A program made the translations under genes and the position numbers. Of a DNA stretch of 64,000 nucleotides, positions 44,286-54,357 are shown one piece after another; positions within the stretch are counted from its first letter, which is position 1, and every line of letters starts with the position of its first letter. The DNA is taken from contig JAQWJE010000008.1 in assembly GCA_029248525.1 (NCBI GenBank), forward strand, positions 353,150 through 417,149. Reading direction: 5' to 3'. The notes under the pieces are model-generated. The model was given only the letters and a program-made list of their open reading frames with translations. It ran no database searches and was not told where the DNA came from. The stretch comes from Candidatus Binatia bacterium. GTDB lineage: Bacteria > Desulfobacterota > Binatia > UBA12015.

Positions 44286-45599
44286 TTATCTCGGCTCTAC
44301 CGTCGGGCGTCTTCGTCTCCACGAAAAAAGCAGAGCCGCGGCGAGAATCACTCCGCCAACGGACAGGACGTCCCCGCCGAAAGTGCTCCATCCCAGCCAG
44401 ATACACCAGCTCATGGCGAAGATATAGGCTCCTGCGGCAAGGCGGTCGAGTCGCGAGGCGTTGGGGAGATCGGCGCGGCGATGAATCGCGAATACACAGA
44501 GACACGTGGCCGCACTCGAGAGCATCAGCAGAGCTCCGACGACGCCTACCGCACTGAGGACGTCCGAGCGGAGGAGGAAAATCAGGGCGATTGCGGTTTG
44601 CAAGGCTGTTGCGGCCCAGGGCGGCTTTTCGCTCGTGCCGGCGAAGAACTCCGGCAGAACCCCGTCTCGGCCCATTTCGGCATAAACGCGAGGGCCCACA
44701 AACGTCATGGCGCTTATAGCGGCAAGAAAGGCCAGAATAACGAGGACCGACGCGAATACCGCCCCCTGTGTTCCCAGAAGTCGCTCCATGATGGCATGAC
44801 CGAGGGTGATGCGGGTCGTTTCGTAGTCGTAGACAACTCGGCCCATTTCCGCTGTCATATTGGCTACGAAGATCCAGTTCACCAGGAGGTAGAGCAAGCC
44901 AACCAGCGCGCAGCCGAGAAACATGGCGCGAGGTACGTCTCGAAGGGGATCACGAAATTCAGCGGCTGCGTAGATTGCGGCATTCCAGCCGGCGAAAGCA
45001 AATACGATCCAGTATTGATTGGCGAAAAACGCTTCGACCGGAAAGCTGTTTCGAGTTTCGGCCGGTGTCCAGGTGGGCCATGCGGAGGAGCCGTATGCGA
45101 AGCCCACGGCGACAAAAGCCAATAGCGCCAGCAGCTTCCCTATGACCAACAGATTCTGAATCCGATCGGAGGTCCGAAATCCCCAAGTGTGTACCAGCGC
45201 CAAGGTGACGACGACGACCGCGCCGATGAATCGCGGTGGCATCGGTGCCCCAAGGATCGAGGCATAGGAACCAATGGCGATGGCATCGACGGCGATCGGG
45301 GCGGCAAACCCGAGAACGAGGGAGGAGGCACCTGCCAGAAATCCCGCGAACGGGTGAAGGTAGTCCGTCAGATAGCGGTACTCGCCACCGGATTTCTGAC
45401 TGACGGCAGCGACGAATCCGTACGCCCTGGTTCCGCACAGCGCGACGACCAGCCCGAACACCCAGGAAAGAAGAATCTCACCGGGGCCCATGCTTTCTGC
45501 CATGAATCCCGCGCTCAGAAGCACGCCTGCACCGATCATGTTCGCCAGCACGAGCCCGACACCCATGCCGACGCCAATATGGCCGGTCGAAGTCTTCAT
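44286..45599 (-). CDS. APC-superfamily amino acid/polyamine permease
   Basis: A 437-residue permease with about twelve membrane helices. The first helix VLANMIGAGVLLSAGFM has the GAGV-type unwound segment that binds substrate in the APC fold, and FAFAGWNAAIYAAAEFRDP with the following RDVPRAMF is the typical helix 6 region. Substrate is likely an amino acid. It overlaps the stop of the methyltransferase gene upstream by four bases and reads leftward as the third gene of a unit (acyltransferase, methyltransferase, permease). Confidence 0.88.
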   Translation of the reverse strand: MKTSTGHIGVGMGVGLVLANMIGAGVLLSAGFMAESMGPGEILLSWVFGLVVALCGTRAYGFVAAVSQKSGGEYRYLTDYLHPFAGFLAGASSLVLGFAAPIAVDAIAIGSYASILGAPMPPRFIGAVVVVTLALVHTWGFRTSDRIQNLLVIGKLLALLAFVAVGFAYGSSAWPTWTPAETRNSFPVEAFFANQYWIVFAFAGWNAAIYAAAEFRDPLRDVPRAMFLGCALVGLLYLLVNWIFVANMTAEMGRVVYDYETTRITLGHAIMERLLGTQGAVFASVLVILAFLAAISAMTFVGPRVYAEMGRDGVLPEFFAGTSEKPPWAATALQTAIALIFLLRSDVLSAVGVVGALLMLSSAATCLCVFAIHRRADLPNASRLDRLAAGAYIFAMSWCIWLGWSTFGGDVLSVGGVILAAALLFSWRRRRPTVEPR

Positions 45600-46549
45600 G
45601 ATTTACCTTGCGCTGAGGAAGCGGCCTGAGCCACCACTTGTTGGTTGGAAGTCCATGAGACCCGCTGGTGAATGAGTTCGATCACGGTGGCGGGTGCCAG
45701 CAAGAGGGGATTGAAGGGACTGATCCATTCCGCGAGTTTCGTAGCGCCGCGGTCCTTGAGCCAGTTTTGTACGGAAATGATCCAGAATTGCGGGCAGACG
45801 AGGGGTTTTTGCGAGATCGTCCGCAAGCCGGATTCTTCCACGATGCGGCCGAGGGAAACAGTATCAAAAAGATGGAAGTGCCTGGGGAGGTGGTACCCCC
45901 CCCAGTAGCGCTTCCGGAACAGACGCGCGTCGAGAGAATCGATATTCGGTGTTTCGATGAAAAGATGGCCGCCGGGCGCGAGTGCCCTGGCGATTTTCCG
46001 CAGCACCGCTTTCGGGTCGCGGACGTGCTCGATCAGCTGGTTCATGATCACGAGATCGAAGGCGGCCTCGGGAAGTTCGACTTCTTCGATCGGCCCAACG
46101 TGCACGCGATAGCCAAGTGATTGTGTTGCCGCGACGCCATGTTCGGAAAATTCGACACCCTCGAGATCCAGCGGTGGCGAGTAGTTGTCATCGAGTTGGC
46201 GCAATACGTGTCCGTCCCCGCAGCCGATATCGAGGACGCGGGCCTGCGGTCGCAGGTAGGGGGTATAGGCAGCGACCTTGGCCCGCTCGGTGAGGGATTT
46301 GAAGCGCATGACTAACGGGCCGAGCTTGTCCTGGAAATTATAGCTGTAGTAATTTTCCGGATAGATCGTCGGGAGCGCCGTGGGTGCTGGCCGCGGATGC
46401 AGGAAGGTTCCGCCACAGGAGCAGCGCCAGAAGGAGAACTCCTCGCGCGTGGTCAGGTATTCGAAGTCGTACCCCTGCGCGAGGAGCGTTCCCTCCATCG
46501 ATCCGCAGAGGGCGCACCCGCCGTGCTCTGTGGCTAGCTTTGGACCCAT
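45596..46549 (-). CDS. Zinc-ribbon class I SAM methyltransferase
   Basis: A 317-residue methyltransferase. The N-terminal Cys pairs (CALC near 12-15 and CSC near 43-45) and the text FLHPRPAPTALPTIYPENYYSY are typical of methyltransferases found in polysaccharide and natural-product clusters. The SAM motif is VLDIGCGDGHVLRQL, with later VIMNQLIEHVRDPKAVLRKI and GGHLFIETPNIDSL. It lies between an acyltransferase and a permease, all on the minus strand, with a four-base overlap to the permease; a cell-surface glycan or lipid modification role is plausible. Confidence 0.87.
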   Translation of the reverse strand: MGPKLATEHGGCALCGSMEGTLLAQGYDFEYLTTREEFSFWRCSCGGTFLHPRPAPTALPTIYPENYYSYNFQDKLGPLVMRFKSLTERAKVAAYTPYLRPQARVLDIGCGDGHVLRQLDDNYSPPLDLEGVEFSEHGVAATQSLGYRVHVGPIEEVELPEAAFDLVIMNQLIEHVRDPKAVLRKIARALAPGGHLFIETPNIDSLDARLFRKRYWGGYHLPRHFHLFDTVSLGRIVEESGLRTISQKPLVCPQFWIISVQNWLKDRGATKLAEWISPFNPLLLAPATVIELIHQRVSWTSNQQVVAQAASSAQGKS

Positions 46550-46584
46550 CTGCAGGCATTCATACCCGAGAGATCGCTACTTGC

Positions 46585-47829
46585 CTACTGCGGCGACTGG
46601 AATGATCCGGGGCTGAGCCGTTTGCTGCACCATCGACCGAATTGGATCGAGGGCCTCTCGATCAGGCGATATCCCAGCTCGCTTGCGAGCAGGCTCAGCG
46701 GCACGACCGTGATCAACACGGCGAGTAAATTTCTCCAAGGTGTTGCGGCACTGGTGATATGCGGTGCCATCAGAAGGAGAATCGGGAAGTGGACGAGGTA
46801 GAGCGAATAAGAGACTTGCCCGAGTTTGGTCAAGGGGCGCGTTTCAAAGATTCGTCGCACCGACGGGATGTAGAGTGCGGCCAGCAGGCAGAGGGCACAG
46901 CCCGTGGCGACACGTAGAATCTCGGGCGGCGTTTTGATCAAACTGGTCGGCGCAGCAAAGAGCGCGAGTCCGAGCAGGACCAGGCCAATCTGTAGAACGC
47001 CGGGAAGGATCTCGATCCATCTCGCAAGACGTTCGCGTTCGGCGAACAGGACGAGGCCGAACACGAAATCAAAAGACCATTGCAGGACGCGAAAGTCCGC
47101 AGCACCACTGTAGGCATAGCCAAGCAGCGGAAGCAGCAGGACCCAATGCAGTCTTTTCGTGATCAGCCACATCAAGGGCATCAGGAACGAGAAGACGATC
47201 TCGACATATAGCGACCAACCCACGGGCAGTTGGTTGTCGGCACTCCCTGGGATCAGCAGTTCTCGAAGGAGAACGAACGGCTCCAGGTGCACGGGAAGAA
47301 AGCTTCGGAGCCACCCGTTCAAGCCCGTGGCGGCCTGGGGCGACAGATAGAAGAAACTCAGGCCCCAGGCGAGAAGAAGGCCGAAGATATAGGGCGGTTG
47401 AATGCGGAGAATCCGACGAACCAGATAGGGGAGGGTCCCCGTTCCCAGCGAGGTCCGCGAAAGCGAAGCGGCCAGAACCCAGCCACTCAGCACAAAGAAA
47501 ATCTGGACTGCCCCGGACGGGGCGATGATCAGTCGCAGGGGTGTTTGATAGAGCAGCCATTCCATCTCGGGCGTGCGTACGAGCCCACCACAGCAATGGG
47601 TGATCACGACGAGCATCGCCGCGGTGCCCCGGAGTCCGTCCAGGCATCTGAGATGGCCTGTCGGGGCAGTCCTGAGTGTCGCTTTGGATGTGGAATTGGG
47701 GTCGATGCGCGCACTGTCGCGCAGGTTTTGCGGGACGTCAATGGGGTGTTTCCCATGCGGTCTATTTGAGCGGACCCCAAAACCCTTCAGTTTGTCGCCG
47801 CGCGCAGATATACCTCTCTCCCATGGCAA
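46585..47829 (-). CDS. Acyltransferase 3 (OafA/YrhL-like) membrane protein
   Basis: A 414-residue integral membrane O-acyltransferase with about ten membrane helices. The N-terminal signature HLRCLDGLRGTAAMLVVITHC and the GAVQIFFVLSGWVLAASL segment are diagnostic. Such enzymes acetylate or acylate sugars in the envelope. The only ATG upstream is 47829, which gives a 55-residue leader of no known similarity and overlaps the divergent permease start at 47823 by seven bases; no other ATG, GTG or TTG lies between it and the domain, so the true start may be a rare codon or the leader may be real. Confidence 0.85.
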   Translation of the reverse strand: MPWERGISARGDKLKGFGVRSNRPHGKHPIDVPQNLRDSARIDPNSTSKATLRTAPTGHLRCLDGLRGTAAMLVVITHCCGGLVRTPEMEWLLYQTPLRLIIAPSGAVQIFFVLSGWVLAASLSRTSLGTGTLPYLVRRILRIQPPYIFGLLLAWGLSFFYLSPQAATGLNGWLRSFLPVHLEPFVLLRELLIPGSADNQLPVGWSLYVEIVFSFLMPLMWLITKRLHWVLLLPLLGYAYSGAADFRVLQWSFDFVFGLVLFAERERLARWIEILPGVLQIGLVLLGLALFAAPTSLIKTPPEILRVATGCALCLLAALYIPSVRRIFETRPLTKLGQVSYSLYLVHFPILLLMAPHITSAATPWRNLLAVLITVVPLSLLASELGYRLIERPSIQFGRWCSKRLSPGSFQSPQ

Positions 47830-49169
47830 CCAACACGGAGCTGAAACGAGAGCTGGGTCCCGTGATGCTCTGGGGTCTGGGCGTCGGATACGTTATTTCG
47901 GGGATGTACTTTGGGTGGAACCTCGGCCTGCCGGAGGCCGGTCCCTATGGAATGTTGCTCGCCACGGTGATGGTCACAATTATGTACGTGACCTTCACCT
48001 TGAGTTACTCCGAGCTGGCCTGTGCGATCCCCAAGGCTGGTGGCGTATTTGTATATGCGGACCGGGCCTTGGGTCGAAACCTGGGATTTCTGGGAGGCGT
48101 GGCGCAGATTGTCGAGTTCGTATTCGCGCCGCCGGCGATCGCAGCGGCAATCGGCGCCTATCTGAATATCAAGTTCCCCGAGGTGGATGTCTGGATATTC
48201 GCTGTGGGTGCTTATGTTCTTTTCACGGGGCTGAATATCTGGGGCGTGAAGCTCTCGGCGATTTTCGAATTGATCGTGACGGTGCTGGCCGTGATCGAGC
48301 TTCTGATTTTCGCCGGAGTGACCGGCCCGCATTTCAGCTTTGAAGCCTTCAGCAGGAACCCTCTGCCCAACGGTTGGGGCGGGGCGTTTGCCGCGATCCC
48401 CTTCGCCATCTGGTTCTATCTTGCGATCGAAGGGCTGGCCAATGTGGCCGAAGAAACTCACAACCCGCAGCGCAATATCAGCATCGGCTTCGGCTCGGCG
48501 ATGGGGACTCTGGTGATGTTGGCCTTCTTGACCTTCTTCTGCTCGGTAGGCGTGAACGGTTGGGAGACAGTGGTCTTCGAGCCGGGGTCCAGCGAGCTGT
48601 CGGACTCGCCTCTGCCCCTCGCGATGGGGCATCTGGTCGGGCGGGATTCCTTTCTCTTTGCCCTGCTGATCAACGTAGGATTATTGGGGCTTATCGCCTC
48701 ATTCCACGGCATCATTCTGGTTGCGGGGCGTGCGACGTTCGAGTTCGGCCGGGTGGGGTATGCGCCCAAGTTTCTTGGCCGGACTCACCCCACGCGCAAG
48801 ACGCCAGCGGCGGCTCTGGTGTTGAATATGTTGGTGGGCTTCGGCGCTCTGCTCAGTGGGCGCACGGGAGATATCATCACCATGGCGGTTTTCGGCGCCT
48901 TGACTCTCTATGTGGTCTCGATGCTGGCGCTCTTCGCCTTGCGTCGAAAAGAGCCCGAGTTGGAAAGGCCCTATCTTGCACCTTGGTATCCTCTGGTCCC
49001 GGGTGTGGCGCTGGCCCTCGCGTTGCTGAGCCTAGTGGCTCTGGCCTACCAAAACCAGAAGGTCGCCCTCTTGTACGGCGGGATTCTGGGTATGGCTTTC
49101 GCTTGGTTCGTTTTCATGGTTCCCGGCACGGATCGGCAGGCAGAGCCGATTTCCGGGAGTGGCTCGTAG
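47823..49169 (+). CDS. APC-family permease, ethanolamine permease-like
   Basis: A 448-residue transporter with about twelve helices. I start at ATG 47823 (MATNTELKRELGPV); a longer frame to 47676 adds a Cys-rich leader without support. The text GYVISGMYFGWNLGLPEAGPYG, FYLAIEGLANVAEETHNPQRNI and GRTHPTRKTPAAALVLNMLVG resembles ethanolamine permeases. The substrate is an amine or amino acid. No ethanolamine-lyase genes are near. The gene is divergent from the acyltransferase with overlapping 5' ends. Confidence 0.86.
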   Translation: MATNTELKRELGPVMLWGLGVGYVISGMYFGWNLGLPEAGPYGMLLATVMVTIMYVTFTLSYSELACAIPKAGGVFVYADRALGRNLGFLGGVAQIVEFVFAPPAIAAAIGAYLNIKFPEVDVWIFAVGAYVLFTGLNIWGVKLSAIFELIVTVLAVIELLIFAGVTGPHFSFEAFSRNPLPNGWGGAFAAIPFAIWFYLAIEGLANVAEETHNPQRNISIGFGSAMGTLVMLAFLTFFCSVGVNGWETVVFEPGSSELSDSPLPLAMGHLVGRDSFLFALLINVGLLGLIASFHGIILVAGRATFEFGRVGYAPKFLGRTHPTRKTPAAALVLNMLVGFGALLSGRTGDIITMAVFGALTLYVVSMLALFALRRKEPELERPYLAPWYPLVPGVALALALLSLVALAYQNQKVALLYGGILGMAFAWFVFMVPGTDRQAEPISGSGS

Positions 49170-49280
49170 CGTTCAGCCTTTCGGTTTGGCTTTCAGCACC
49201 ATATCTGGCAGGCTTCGCGACAGCCGTCACACTTAGTGACAAAACCTTGGTGATTTGAGGACAGGGGAGCCATCCAGACC

Positions 49281-51719
49281 ATGCGAGCTGTATCGAAAGC
49301 GATTCTGATTTTGTTTCTGACCATGGGGTTTTTCACGCCGGCATCCGCTCAGCCGGAATCACTGGACGCGCTCCTGAATGAGGAGGCTGCTGTGGGCGGT
49401 GTGGACACCGAGGTCGATGCCGCTCCAGCCCAGGCTGAGGCCATCGCCGTGGGAGAGGAAACGAATCTCTCCGAACCCAGAGCGAGGCAGATCGAAGAAA
49501 TTGTGGTCAGCGCTCGCAAGCGCAACGAACTACTTGAGGAAACTCCGGTCTCCGTGACCGCGCTCGATGCCAACGCTCTTGCGGAGGCCGGGATTACGGA
49601 TTTGCGCAATATCAGAGACCTTGTCCCCAATATGCAATTTGCGGCAAGCGCTGTCTCGACGCCGCTGTCTTCGAATATTCGTCTTCGCGGTATCGGAACC
49701 GCTGGTGTGGGAACCAGTTTTGATCCGGGCGTGGGGGTCTACGTCGACGGCATGTACATGACACGGAACCTTAGCTCGATCGTTGACCTGGTGGATGTCG
49801 CGCAGATCGAAGTTTTACGCGGCCCGCAGGGCACATTATTCGGCAAGAACACCGTCGGCGGTGCCTTGAATATCACTTCGGTGAAGCCGTCCCCGGAACT
49901 CGAGGGGTTCGCGAGTATACGGTTTGCGAACTTCGGGTCTATCGATACCCGAGCCTCGATCAACGTTCCCATAACCGATTGGCTGAGAACCAGAGCCACC
50001 TTTGTGAGCAAGAACTCCGATGGCTGGGTCAGCAATACCTATCTGAAAGAAAAACTCTTCAATACCAACAGCATCGGGTTCCTCGGTAGCGTCCAGATTC
50101 TGCCCACCGATGATATCACGATTGATCTGATGGGTAATTATGGCAACAGCCATCAACGAGGACAGGCTTCTCGCTGCATCATGCAACCAGGCGCCGAGCC
50201 AGCCTTTGGCCCGAGTTTGATCCCGGACCTGCCGGCGGCCTGTGCCGAGCTAACGCCACGCGTCAGCACAGCGGATGTGAACCAGATCTATTCCGGTGAA
50301 GACTACGGTGTTTGGGGCTCCGCGAATTGGGACGTCGGGCCGGTCGGGCTTCTGGAGGAATTGAGTTTCACCGTGAAAGGGTCCTGGCGTTCGGGCGGTT
50401 TTTCAACCAGACAAGATCTTGATGGCACCGACTTGCCCGTGATCGCCATACTCCTCGCCGAGAGTGATCAATATGTCGCGGCTCCGACCGAGGGGACAAC
50501 CTACGTTGCCGAAGCCCAGTCGAATTTTTCGGCATGGGATGATCGCATCAATGGCGTGGTCGGGCTCTTCTGGTTCAACGAACGCTCGAAGCTGCCGACC
50601 AATATTGTGGCGGATGTCAACATCTTTACGCAGCAGACGCTGACGATCGCGAACGTGGACAATACGGATATTGCCGGATTCGGACAGGTCAGCATCGACC
50701 TGACGGAGTGGCTCGAGTTCACCGCCGGCCTGCGCTGGACGCAGGAGAACAAGGAATCGGACGTGTATCGAAATCAGAACCGCAGTGGCGCCATTCTGGT
50801 TGACGGAAGCACGCAAGCATCCGAGAAATTTAAAAAATGGACACCCATGGCGAGTATCAAAGCCACGATGCCCGAGGATCTTCTTGCGGGAACGGATGTC
50901 GATCACCTGATGGCCTATTTCACGTTCTCCGAGGGCTTTCGTGGTGGTGGATTTAATTCGACGGCCAATGGCCCGCTCGAGTTGACTGCGTTCAACCCGG
51001 AAACTCTGGATTCTTTCGAGGTCGGGGCGAAGGCCGGCTTCTTTGATCGGCGTCTCGAAGTCAATCTTTCAGCGTTTTTGTACAAATACGAGGACTTGCA
51101 GGTCCTGGCGGTCGAGGGTTCCTGCACGGATCCGGACGATCCGACAACCTGTCAGACGACTCAGGTCATCAAGAATGCGGCGAGTGCGACCGGCAGGGGT
51201 TTGGAGCTGGAACTCCGTGGCCGGCCCTTCGGACCGCTTTTCGTGACCGGATCGTTGGGCCTTCTGGATACGGTGTACGACAGCTTCACGGATGCGCCGC
51301 CGGCGCTCGCGGTGGGAGCCCCGGGTGAGACGGTCGATATCTCCGGAGAGAGCTTCAACAACGCCCCGAGAGCGCAAGCGCATATCTCGATCATGGCACC
51401 GCTGCCGTTGGACGTCTTCGAGCAGCAATGGCTCAACGGCTACATCACGCCAAGGGTGGACTGGTATTACCAAAGTGCGGTTCATTTTGACGCCGAGGCC
51501 GTAACCGAAGCCGTCCAACCGGGGTATAGCCTCCTGCATGCGCGACTCAGCTACGACTTCATGGACGATCGGGCGCAGATCGCCTTGTTCGGCAATAACC
51601 TGACGGACGTATCGTTCATGAACTACGCGCAGAATTTGGTCCCCTATTTTGGTTTCGTATCGGCGGTCTATGGACAGCCACGAACCTTTGGCGGCGAGAT
51701 CAGCTATCGGTTCAACTAG
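49281..51719 (+). CDS. TonB-dependent outer membrane receptor
   Basis: An 812-residue receptor for energy-dependent uptake across the outer membrane. A signal peptide (ILILFLTMGFFTPASA) is followed by an Ala/Glu-rich linker and a TonB-box-like segment EEIVVSARKRNELLEETPVS. The plug domain (VTALDANALAEAGITDLRNI, IRLRGIGTAG, GPQGTLFGKNTVGGALNI) leads into the barrel, ending with the aromatic C-terminus GEISYRFN. The form is like receptors of sphingomonads that take up hydrophobic or aromatic compounds. It is 111 bp downstream of the permease. Substrate unknown. Confidence 0.95.
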   Translation: MRAVSKAILILFLTMGFFTPASAQPESLDALLNEEAAVGGVDTEVDAAPAQAEAIAVGEETNLSEPRARQIEEIVVSARKRNELLEETPVSVTALDANALAEAGITDLRNIRDLVPNMQFAASAVSTPLSSNIRLRGIGTAGVGTSFDPGVGVYVDGMYMTRNLSSIVDLVDVAQIEVLRGPQGTLFGKNTVGGALNITSVKPSPELEGFASIRFANFGSIDTRASINVPITDWLRTRATFVSKNSDGWVSNTYLKEKLFNTNSIGFLGSVQILPTDDITIDLMGNYGNSHQRGQASRCIMQPGAEPAFGPSLIPDLPAACAELTPRVSTADVNQIYSGEDYGVWGSANWDVGPVGLLEELSFTVKGSWRSGGFSTRQDLDGTDLPVIAILLAESDQYVAAPTEGTTYVAEAQSNFSAWDDRINGVVGLFWFNERSKLPTNIVADVNIFTQQTLTIANVDNTDIAGFGQVSIDLTEWLEFTAGLRWTQENKESDVYRNQNRSGAILVDGSTQASEKFKKWTPMASIKATMPEDLLAGTDVDHLMAYFTFSEGFRGGGFNSTANGPLELTAFNPETLDSFEVGAKAGFFDRRLEVNLSAFLYKYEDLQVLAVEGSCTDPDDPTTCQTTQVIKNAASATGRGLELELRGRPFGPLFVTGSLGLLDTVYDSFTDAPPALAVGAPGETVDISGESFNNAPRAQAHISIMAPLPLDVFEQQWLNGYITPRVDWYYQSAVHFDAEAVTEAVQPGYSLLHARLSYDFMDDRAQIALFGNNLTDVSFMNYAQNLVPYFGFVSAVYGQPRTFGGEISYRFN

Positions 51720-51882
51720 CCCCTGAGCCGCCGATCGAATCTACGTCGGGCCATTGGTGCGGTGCGCATGACCGTTGCGGGGGCCGGGAGAAACCCTCGT
51801 GTGCGTCGCGTTGTCGAGGACGAGGGGAGGATTGCCAGCGAGCGTTTGGATCGGTCGCCAATAAAGGTAATTGTGTCGCTCC

Positions 51883-52791
51883 ATGTCAGCGATCGGTAAA
51901 GTTTTCGGGAACATCAAGGTCATCACTTCGATGGTCTACAGCGCGATCCTCGGGCGGGCTTACCTCCGCAAATACAAGCCGGAGACAGTCTGTTATTGTC
52001 GCAGTGCCGGTGAGGATCGCCTTCTCGATATCTATCGGCCCGCCGGCGACTCGTCTCACGCGAGGCCAGTTCTCGTCTGGTTCCACGGTGGTGCCTGGAA
52101 GATGGGGAACCGGAAGGCCATCGAGCGTATCGCCGCCGAGCAGTTGGCTCGAGGCTATGTGCTTGTCAGTGTAAGTTATTCATTAAGCGACGTCGCTCAG
52201 TGGCCGGTGCAATGTCACGAAGCCAAGGCGGCAGTCCGTTATCTGCGCGCCAATGCAGACCAACTCGGATTGGATCCGCAACGGATGATTGCTGCCGGCA
52301 TGTCGGCGGGGGCACATATGGCGTGCATGCTGGGCGTGTCTGCGCAGCATACGCACCTGAACGGACAACTTGGCGATCATCTTGAGCAATCGAATCAGGT
52401 CCAGGGCGTATTGGCATTATACCCACCGACAGATTTCCTCTCCGTTCCCGAAGATTTCGACGGGCTCCTGGACTATTACGCGCAAGACTCGCCAATCACC
52501 GAATTGTTGGGGGAGTCGATAGCAACGGCTCCCGAGAAATCGGACCTGGCCTCGCCGCTGAAACTCCTCAATGGTGACTGTCCACCGGTGTTTCTGTTAC
52601 ACGGCGACGCCGACCCGATTGTGCCAATAGAGCAAAGCGAGATCATGTACGATGCGCTGCTGGCATCGGGCGCTGACGCGCAATTCATGCGCCTGCCGGG
52701 TTATACCCATGGGGACTACCGCTTTAATCGCGACCAGCCCGCGAGTGCCATTTCTGCGTTCCTGAACAAGCTCGCCCAACCAGCGCCCTGA
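51883..52791 (+). CDS. Alpha/beta hydrolase esterase (HSL/BD-FAE-like)
   Basis: A 302-residue esterase. The oxyanion-hole motif WFHGGAWKMGN and nucleophile GMSAGAHMAC are as in the hormone-sensitive-lipase and carboxylesterase groups; the acid is likely in HGDADPIVPIEQ and the His in GYTHGDYRFN. I use the ATG at 51883; a TTG at 51871 with AAAGG three bases upstream is another option. It probably hydrolyses small esters. It follows the TonB receptor by about 160 bp. Confidence 0.85.
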   Translation: MSAIGKVFGNIKVITSMVYSAILGRAYLRKYKPETVCYCRSAGEDRLLDIYRPAGDSSHARPVLVWFHGGAWKMGNRKAIERIAAEQLARGYVLVSVSYSLSDVAQWPVQCHEAKAAVRYLRANADQLGLDPQRMIAAGMSAGAHMACMLGVSAQHTHLNGQLGDHLEQSNQVQGVLALYPPTDFLSVPEDFDGLLDYYAQDSPITELLGESIATAPEKSDLASPLKLLNGDCPPVFLLHGDADPIVPIEQSEIMYDALLASGADAQFMRLPGYTHGDYRFNRDQPASAISAFLNKLAQPAP

Positions 52792-52821
52792 ACCGGTTGC
52801 GGCGAACGGTCTTTCGGTGGC

Positions 52822-54357
52822 TCAGGGCGGCCCGGCGCATGCCCCCGAGTTCGGGGCCAGATCCTCTCCCTCGAGTGTGATCCAGCGGCGCGTGCGGCGG
52901 CCTTCTCCCTGCCCGGGGCTTGGTTCGACGAACGCAAAAGAGACCGCGACCACCGGGTCGTCGGGATGATCCCGGTTCCACTGCCGGGCGCGTGTCAGCG
53001 TCAGGCGGCAACGAAGGGGCTGGCGTCCCCGCGGTCGCATCGAGGTCGTCATGGTCCTCCAGCGCGTCCCGGGGTAGGCGACGGTCACCGGGGGCGTTCG
53101 CTCGGCCGTGAGGGCGCGCCATTCGACCAGATCGATGCGGCGACCGCTCGCGGTTGTTCCCTCCAGCTCCGGCCAGCCACCACTCGTCTTGCCGACCACC
53201 GCAAACATATCCCAGCGCTGGTGGAGTCGTGCGATGGATCCGATTTGACCAGGCAGGCCCAGGCGGCGGGATGTTGCCTCTGCGGAGTCGATGATCGGTG
53301 AGCGATTTCCCTGATCCGCCATATGCTGACGGGTCCATTCCGGGTGGTGTTCCCGGGCGTATTCCCAGAGGCCGAGACCTGCCAGATTCCAGGCGATCAT
53401 GATCAGCAGCAGCGCGCCACAGATCCCTTCTCGCAGAAAGGACAGACCCCGCTGTTGCTTCCCGGGTTCCGGACCGGGCGACGGAGCATCCTTCGACAAG
53501 CGCATCGGGAGTCGCTGCTCGAGGGCGTCCCAACCGCGGGAGGGCACGAAGAGCACCAGCCCCGCAAGGGAAACCAGCGGGAACAAGCCGGTATGAAGCA
53601 CCAATGCCGCGCCCAGATGAAAGGCGGCGAGAAGCAGCGCGCACGCCTCGCGGATACGCCCACCGGCCATCGGAAGCAGCAGCCCGATCCCGGCGGCAAT
53701 TTCGAAAGCCGGGAAGAGCCGGCTCGCCATCGAGAGCAGTGCGGGCAGCTCCCTCAGGTTCGCCGCCAGAGGACGAGTGTAGGTGTCCATGGCAAGGCTG
53801 AGTTCAAGCCCGGTCCCCGAGAGCCAGGTGTCGTTCCATTTGTAGATTCCGGCGAAGATATAGGGCATGGCGGCCTGGATCATCAGGGCCGCTGTCGCCA
53901 CCGAGCCCACGGTCTTTGTATGCGCCTGCTTCGGGCCGGGCAGGAACAGCGACCAGAGCAGAAAGAGCCGCAGCAGATGATCGGCACCATAGTTGAGTAG
54001 CGGCGCGGCATCCTGTTGCGCCGACAACAGAACCCAGGCCGCGAGCGTCGCCAGTCTCGGCAGCCATCCGGCGATCATCATTCCCGAGGCGATCAGAATT
54101 GCGAAGATCGCGGTGGTCTCGGCAGCGGAGGAATCTGCGAGCCCTGATGGCAGCGACAGCGGCCAAGGCGGCGCGAGCCATTGCCACGCGCGGTAGGGTG
54201 CGTCGACCAGACCCGATGCGCCATGGAATCGAAAGCCTTCGCTCCTCCGCAGGAGTACGTCTGTAGCGACCAAAACGCCAAGCGCCCGGCGAAAGAACTC
54301 GAGGCTCCTCGCGTCAAACGCGAAAATTTCGGCGATTTTCTCTGCGCTCCGTGGCAT
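52822..54357 (-). CDS. HTTM-like polytopic membrane protein
   Basis: A 511-residue membrane protein resembling HTTM-domain (vitamin K-dependent gamma-carboxylase-like) proteins: FFRRALGVLVATDVLLRRSE, LLLPMAGGRIREACALLLAA and AALVLHTGLFPLVSLAGLV, with about eight helices to residue 330. The C-terminal 180 residues are soluble (YPGTRWRTMTTSMRPRGRQPL). The start is the ATG at 54357; a GTG at 54384 is possible. Whether it has any carboxylase activity is doubtful, as HTTM proteins are mostly uncharacterised. Upstream of the secreted-protein region with no shared promoter (divergent). Confidence 0.68.
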   Translation of the reverse strand: MPRSAEKIAEIFAFDARSLEFFRRALGVLVATDVLLRRSEGFRFHGASGLVDAPYRAWQWLAPPWPLSLPSGLADSSAAETTAIFAILIASGMMIAGWLPRLATLAAWVLLSAQQDAAPLLNYGADHLLRLFLLWSLFLPGPKQAHTKTVGSVATAALMIQAAMPYIFAGIYKWNDTWLSGTGLELSLAMDTYTRPLAANLRELPALLSMASRLFPAFEIAAGIGLLLPMAGGRIREACALLLAAFHLGAALVLHTGLFPLVSLAGLVLFVPSRGWDALEQRLPMRLSKDAPSPGPEPGKQQRGLSFLREGICGALLLIMIAWNLAGLGLWEYAREHHPEWTRQHMADQGNRSPIIDSAEATSRRLGLPGQIGSIARLHQRWDMFAVVGKTSGGWPELEGTTASGRRIDLVEWRALTAERTPPVTVAYPGTRWRTMTTSMRPRGRQPLRCRLTLTRARQWNRDHPDDPVVAVSFAFVEPSPGQGEGRRTRRWITLEGEDLAPNSGACAGPP

